From positions 19,066,430-19,130,429 of the forward strand of contig JAQNBH010000002.1 in assembly GCA_028752905.1 (NCBI GenBank): 64,000 nucleotides of DNA. The letters run 5' to 3'. Numbering within the stretch: the stretch's first letter is position 1; every line of letters starts with the position of its first letter. The notes beneath the pieces were generated by a model, which ran no database searches, was not told the DNA's origin, and saw only the letters and a program-made list of their open reading frames with translations. Shown one piece after another: positions 58,150 to 64,000 of the stretch. The translations under genes and the position numbers were made by a program. The DNA comes from Cladorhizidae sp. MBARI D1340-BT2. Lineage: Eukaryota; Porifera; Demospongiae; Poecilosclerida; Cladorhizidae.

Positions 58150-60610
58150 AAGTGCTAGAAATCTCTCTCTCTCCTACTTGAAGTTCAGAGAAGTGATCAC
58201 AGCTTGTAGATATATTTCCAATATATTGGCAGAATCTTTTTTCACTTCTAGCTACTGTGCAGGGATCTCAAGGTTAATGGCTCACTTTCACAATCCCTAA
58301 TCAGTTGGCTTCCATTGGAACTCGTGAAACATGATAGGTTCTTTCATGAATGGCCGAGCAATCTCATCCATAGCCTTGCAGCTGATTTATCTTCAGAAGT
58401 AAATTGGGTATATAGTCACACTGTGAATTGCATTGGTAAAAAATTGTTCATAGCCATGAGTTCTACAAAAATATTTTGACAGGCAATATTTTCTTACGGA
58501 TTATTTTAAACATGAAGGGCTCCATGTATCTTCACTTTCTATCCCATAGAGGTTTATACTGGGCCTCCGCTCCCTATATCTACCGTTTTTGCCAACTCTT
58601 CCTCCACTCCTCCCATGACTTGATCCCTGATATATTTGGCTTCCTGGTATATAGAAAAGGGTTGGGTGGGGTTGGTTGGGTAACTTTGATGAATCCTAAA
58701 TATTTTCAACTAACCAGTATATATATAGGCATCTAACTCTGTGAATCATGCCATTTCAAACATTCAGATTGTGTTGCTGTTAACATTGTGGCTAATCCAT
58801 TAAAAAAACAAGTAACATTGCATTTTGCAAAATCAGAGTGATGGTGGAGACCTAAAGTTTGGAGACCATGGGCGATTCTAGGAATCCATTTAGGGTAGTT
58901 CTGATTAACCTGTAATAAGAGGTTAAACTATTTTTCTACTTTTAAAAAACAACAATAAACAAAGAGTAACATCAAATTTGTTCCAGTATATATAAATACA
59001 GTTAGTCATTGAGTACAAATGGCAGTAGCATCCTTCTTGGATGCCTACTTGCAAATGAACGAACCAAGGCATCCAAGTCAATACGCTACATGTTAATAAA
59101 TCCAGAACACCTCGCTGATATTAAAATACTTGTCCACAAACTTTACTTTAAACGAGTGGTTCTGAATTACTGCAGTCGGTAACTTCATCAGCTAAAATAG
59201 AAAAGTATTTAGAATATTTAATTTCCTCTACTATTTCATCACGCACAGCATCCCCAATAATTTCATTCTGGATGGTGTTTGAGGTGTAAATAGCATTCTT
59301 AGGTGCACTTTGTAAGTTTTGCTAAACTTTTGTCTGTTCTTGCTCTGAAATGTACAATCTCAATAAAGTTCCCCATTTGGACTCCATGGAAAAATCTCTA
59401 TGCCCTCTCAAGGAAAGGCCTTGTATATAGTCTGCAAAACATGGCACACTCTATTAATGATTTAATTACTTCAGAGTTGTGCTTCATTCTTCCTTATCAT
59501 TCCCTGCTAATTAAACTTCCAACACTTGATGAAAAGTTAGAACGAATTCGTATAAACTCAGACATTTTACACATAGAATCCAGGTGGTATGCATTTTTTC
59601 ATGATGAAAAGACAGAAGATTGTGAAGTCCACAGATGGAATGCCTCAATTACAAGTATCCCTAGTCTTTGATGTCTTGGAGAAAACAGAACACATGCCCT
59701 GCAATAGGCACCATCTTCACTTGGACTATAGCTTAGCGATGGGTGGTTTTGCACCCACTGAGTCCTAATTTTTTTGTGGCACCCATTTATGAATGTAGTG
59801 GGATAATTAATACGGCCAGAAATAAAGCGTACAATTGATCATCAGGCAACCCACGCACAAAATTGTGGCCTTGATGCAGCAACATTCCTATGTCTGTGAG
59901 TGGGTGGAATATTCATTAGGGAAATGGGGGGCAGTAGCACTACCGGAGAGTGATGGTGTGGTATCAGTGGCCATGGCGTGATTGTTAGCAGCTGAAGATG
60001 ATGGTGTGTCCTGTTTAGTGGTGCCAAACGAGACTGAAAATGATGGTGTACTATTATCTTGGTCAAGAGTACTAGTGACAGCAATAGCCGTCGGTACAAC
60101 TATAATTATGTAGGATAAATATAAATAAATACACCCTATATAACTGTGGTATTTTTTATTATGATATAGCATAGCTAACTGAGATGGAATATAGTAAAGT
60201 TTTTGTATATACTTACTCGCTCTTTTCCAGTCATTGAGACTAGTTTGGCTTTCCATGCTCTTCCTTTTACTCTGATAACAAGCCCATTGTTACCAGTCTA
60301 CTGTTGCAGCAAGAGTGCAAGATTAGTTTCACAAGAAGTACTTTACCTACTATGCAGTGTGACCTCATCAATGTCTTGCGTATAACTATCTACCCTTTAC
60401 CCACAGATATTGCGTACATCACTCACTCCGTCACCCCATAGATAAGAGAGAATAATTATCAGGTAAATTACGCTTGACAAGTCTGTGAGAAACAAACAGC
60501 GGAAGGAGTTGGGACTCACCAGCACACTGCCAAGGGGTTTCTCCAAACTGGCCATCCTTAGCTAACCAATAATAACAATGGTAGTTCGTCCGACCTCAAC
60601 GAACTAGCCT
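58150..60610. repeat. Duplicated block B, copy 2
   Basis: Paralogue of 17030-20230. It lacks the TTAA element (empty TTAA at about 58790). 60285-60470 is extra relative to copy 1, with no recognisable content. Confidence 0.75.
59015..60290 (-). pseudogene. hAT transposase remnant, ZMYM1-like type (copy 2)
   Basis: Same pieces as 18835-20095, with more frame damage in the TTF-finger region near 59590-59850. The N-terminal exon (about 60200-60280) with MESQTSLNDWKRA in one frame keeps the same splice-like junction. It is duplicated with block B. Confidence 0.6.
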
Positions 60611-60753
60611 GGAACCGGTGTCATAACGGATAACGTCCCCTATCGGTATACGTCCTAGGGACGTAATATTTCGTCCGCTAGGAAGTTAACCGATGAGCAT
60701 AAGCGTCCGGGGGCGAGGAATTACGTCCCAGCAGACAAATTTATGTTGTAAAG

Positions 60754-60996
60754 ATGGCAGAAAAATTCTCTTTCTCAGAAGTATTTGAATTTATTCATTC
60801 TGGAAACTATCCTATAGATAGCACACACAACTATAAAAGAAGCTCGAGAAGAAAGGCAAATAACTTCAATGTCCATGAAGGTCGGTTATATTATATCGGT
60901 AACCAAGAGAAAAGGCTTGTGGTAGAAACTGCGGAAGAAAAGCAGAGACTATTGAAAGCAATACATGAAGATGGACACCTAGGTTGGTGTAGCTAA
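60754..60996 (+). pseudogene. N-terminal zinc-binding part of a Ginger-like transposase
   Basis: It starts MAEKFSFSEVFEFIHSGNYP and includes RRKANNFNVHEGRLYYIG, RLVVETAEEKQRLL and AIHEDGHLG. This is the same pattern as exons 1-2 of the gene at 55858. The frame then stops. The D,D,E core expected next is absent. Confidence 0.75.
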
Positions 60997-61189
60997 CTGT
61001 AACATAGCTATATCCTGTATAATTTTCATAATTGTAATTTTAACATAATTCTATTGTCTTCAAATTATATACTAGTCAATTTGTAATAATTTTAGCTGTG
61101 CAGGCAAAAGGACCTCTGAAGAGAAGTGGTAAGCAGTATGCCAACCTACACAAAAAAAGTCTGAATGCCATTACATAACAATTTTCCTT

Positions 61190-61756
61190 CATAGAATTGG
61201 TAAAGGTATTGAGGAACAAACTGCCATCACAGAAGCATGCGAGGTCAGGAGACTGCCACTTCACCCAGCCCAGGAAAAGAAGCAAGACCCTCACATTTTC
61301 AAAAAGCATTAGGGAAGACCTCAAGAGAGGGAAACAGCTCACTGATGAACATGTGAACCTTGCGCAAAGAATCCCCAAAGAGCAATTTCGATCCCTGGGT
61401 GGTTTGCAAAATTGTCTTTTTTCACAGAATTATGGATTTGTCAAAACCAAGAATCTATACAGATACATTATGTGGATGGAAACCACTGGTGTGTTACATC
61501 ATCGAAGGGAGATCAAGTCAGGATCTATGACAGCCATATGACTGGCCATCTTAGCTCTTCATTGAGTCACCAAATTGCCCAAATATACCGTCCCTTGGTA
61601 GATACTGGTAACGACGATGAGATGATTGTCTTTATGGCCGATGTGCAACAGCAAAGTTATTATAATATTATTATTACACTTATATGGATGCAAATGAAAG
61701 TCTATTCAATTTGCATATTATATGGATATATCTACACTTATAATGGATGCAAATGA
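61190..61756 (+). pseudogene. C-terminal Ulp1-like protease part of the same transposase
   Basis: An acceptor-like TTCATAG is followed by ELVKVLRNKLPSQKHARSGD, QLTDEHVNLAQRIPKEQF and SLGGLQN. After a frameshift near 61420 it reads IHYVDGNHWCVTSSKGD, VRIYDSHMTGHLSSSL and IVFMADVQQQ. GNHW (His), YDSH (Asp) and VQQQ are protease landmarks. The Cys-bearing segment that should follow is missing, replaced by a short repeat (TGGATGCAAATGAAAGTCTA, twice at about 61690-61765). Confidence 0.65.
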
Positions 61757-62129
61757 AAGTCTAATGGCACTGAAAATGAAAGTCTTGCTGGGCGGACGCT
61801 ATTCGATAAGGTAGGACGCTTTCCAACGCGCATTTACTTTATCTGTATACGCCCCCCGGACGCTTTTTCTAAATAATAACGTCCGGGTAGGACGTAAATC
61901 TACTAGGATGCAATTCGATATGACACCGGCACGAGAGGGTTTATGAAAGGGAACTTTACAGTCCCCACCTCACTCAATTTTTGTATGAAATTTTTGGCAT
62001 AGTTTCCACCTCCATAACATTCTAATGCTGCTGGGGAAAAGTAAAAAAGTCTGAAGTGTTAATAATTGCATTTCACTGCCTCAGAATAGGTATTTATGGC
62101 TCCACTACTGTTCTACACAGCTCATGTTC

Positions 62130-62510
62130 AGTCAAGACAAGCCACAAATAGCTCCTGCACTTCACTGAGCCAGAGGGAGACAAGCCATCACAGCTCCTAT
62201 ATATCACTGAGCCACCGGTATGCAGGCCATCACAGCTCCAACAGAGCATTGAGCCACAGCTAGACAGGTCATCACAGGTCCGACATTTAATTGAGCCCAG
62301 GGAGACAGGCCATCACAGTTCTGACATTTAATTGAGCCCAGGGAGACAGGCCATCACAGTTCTGACATTTAATTGAGCCGAGGGAGACAGGCCATCACAG
62401 TTCCTAGACATAACAGAACCACAGGGAGCCGGGTCATAACAGCTGCTATATATCACTGGGTTACAGAGAGACAGGCCGCCACAGCTCCTACACAATACTG
62501 AGTAATGTTG
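62130..62510. repeat. M1 minisatellite with a local triplication
   Basis: Same unit as 20430-20690. ACATTTAATTGAGCC plus GGGAGACAGGCCATCACAGT occurs three times in a row at about 62283-62400 but once in the paralogue near 20525. Confidence 0.75.
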
Positions 62511-64000
62511 ACAGGAAAGTACTTCAACACAGTATAACAACATGCACTCAATGAACATGTTTCTGTTTTTAAAATTTCATATATTGTCCATGAGCAATGG
62601 ATAATGAAGACAGTAAAGCTGAAGCCTCCAAAATATCTGCTGAACATCAGGGAAGTCACTAGGAAGAAACCTCACACTACAGTTAGTCTAGCCAACTTTA
62701 ATTAGGTGGGAACTAGTCAAACCACCTAATTATTTAATGGCTATATATCATTTGAACTGTAACCAAGAAATACTAAGGTCATGACTCCCTTCTAAGTTTA
62801 GTACAAATTCCACATTTTACACAAGGCAAGAATCTGACCAGATCAACTTATCTTCCTTTCCCAGAAGGGGAAAAAGCACCAGCTAAGTGAGTGGTACCAG
62901 GTGTCTATGGTCATCCCTTTAGCAACACAGGTATCTCCCAACTCTGCATACACACCATATATAACCTACCAACCATAAAAGTGAATGCCTCTTCCCCACT
63001 GATAGTTCAAAACCTGTTCAAATCATTATGTAATCTGCAGTTTGGCATAAGAATCCACTCCATTGAAGTAAGCGACCAAAGCACTCATCTTTAATTACTA
63101 TTAAAAAACTTACTTTTAGTCCATGTAGGACTTGTTAGATACATTCTTATAGTACTAGGACTGTTTCTCACTGCCTCTATGAAGCTTTCTTTACTCATCT
63201 CTTCTTATAGACAACCAACAGATGTTGACCGACATGTCGCAACCAGTGCTAGAATCTGTTCAATAAAGTGATGAGACTTCTTGTTGACAATATCACAAAA
63301 AAGATGCATCACTAGTATGAGAAACATAATTGTGAACAAACTATGCAGCTAAGACACAACTGCATGTAGTAGCTGCCAATTTCTCATAAAAATGTATGCC
63401 TCTTCCACACTGATAGTTCAAAATGCCGAAAATACCTGTTGAAATCATTATGTAATCTGCAGTTTGGCATAAGAATCCACTCCATTGAAGTAAACAACCA
63501 AAACTTATGCAGCACTCATCTTTAATTACTATAAAAAACTTACTTTTGGTCCATGTAGGACTTGTTAGATACATCCTTATAGTACTAGGACTGTTTCTCA
63601 CTGCCTCTATGAAGCTTTCTTTACTCATATCTTCTTATAGACAATTAAAGCACACCAACAGATGTTGACCGACATGTCGCAACCAGTGCTAGAATCTGTT
63701 CAATAAAGTGATGAGACTTCTTGTTGACAATATCACAAAAAAGATGCATCACTAGTATGAGAAACATATTGTGAACAAACTATGCAGCTAAGACACAACT
63801 GCATGTAGTAGCTGCCAATTTCTCATACACCAATACAAAACAAGAGCACGAGTATGACAAAATGGATTCTTACATATGCCAGATACTGTGCTAGATTTCA
63901 ACTTCCTGTCATCTTCTATTAGATCAGAAGCAGATGGTGACTAGCTGTGCTGTGCTGGACTTCACTACCTGTCTTGCTCTACTAGCCTCAGTAGATGGTA
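62511..64000 (+). repeat. Large-repeat modules N1/M2, with a 411-bp tandem duplication
   Basis: It matches 20690-22080. GATAGTTCAAAA occurs at 63001 and 63412, and the following about 410 bp (ATTATGTAATCTGCAGTTTG ... ATGCAGCTAAGACACAACTG) is present twice. It runs off the window end. Confidence 0.75.

Larger units (their letters stand above)
60619..61925 (+). mobile_element. Internally deleted CCGG-target Ginger-like element
   Basis: CCGG at 60615-60618 and 61926-61929 flanks 1307 bp that is absent in block B copy 1 (GGAACCGGCTGAGGAGAG at about 20240). The termini are TGTCATAACGGAT and, reversed, TGTCATATCGAAT. Both subterminal zones are packed with GGACG(T/C)/ACGTCC motifs (60640-60730 and 61780-61900), likely transposase-binding repeats. 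The coding part has lost the integrase core. Confidence 0.85.

Overview
The window is metazoan nuclear DNA with intron-bearing genes and no sign of bacterial organisation. It is AT-rich and almost entirely made of transposable elements and repeats. The element mix suggests an early-branching marine invertebrate, and a sponge is my best guess. That mix is Penelope-like elements with GIY-YIG endonuclease, ZMYM1-type and BED-type hAT transposases, Ginger-like integrases with many 50-220 bp introns, and a sponge-like secreted Cys-rich protein. The taxon is inference only. I see one convincing intact host-type gene, at 10740-11735, encoding a secreted Cys-rich preproprotein.

Layout. 1-2328: a decayed copy of a multicopy gene family with ADSR/EADTR and DTDV motifs. 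2766-9361: copy A of a large non-coding repeat family, interrupted at 9362-10439 by a TA-target transposon carrying a fragment of a LINE-type endonuclease. 10740-11735: the secreted protein gene. 12035-16990: inverted pieces of the large repeat family. 17030-20230: block B, carrying a hAT transposase pseudogene and a TTAA-target element; its paralogue is at 58150-60610. 20430-27445: minisatellite plus copy A' of the large repeat. 27540-30900: a hAT element sitting inside a TTGCATCACA satellite. 30960-34110: more pieces of the large repeat. 34560-34972: a fragment of a palindromic repeat. 35528-36264: a second TTAA-target MITE. 36421-38945: second copy of the EADTR/DTDV family. 39330-39945: hAT fragment. 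40563-43429: hAT transposase pseudogene.

43734-56018 is read as a Ginger-like DNA transposon inserted at CCGG within the 3' end of that hAT. It has itself been invaded by a tandem Penelope-like array with four hammerhead ribozyme motifs (45008-50415), a fold-back element and MITEs. Its own gene, on the minus strand at 51810-55858, can be assembled from 17 exons. The product order is H2C2 zinc-binding, D,D35E integrase core, SH3-like C-terminus, nuclear localisation signal, CXXC zinc finger and Ulp1-type cysteine protease. A second, internally deleted element of the same target type lies at 60619-61925. The rest is the large palindromic TTAA-family region (56044-57885), block B copy 2, and another copy of the large repeat to the window end.

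Paralogous copies inside the window supply empty sites for three insertions (TA at 9361, TTAA at 17639, CCGG at 60615), so those boundaries are seen directly. The main novelty candidate is the CXXC finger, a CpG-binding module in characterised families, inside a transposase whose elements are flanked by CCGG.
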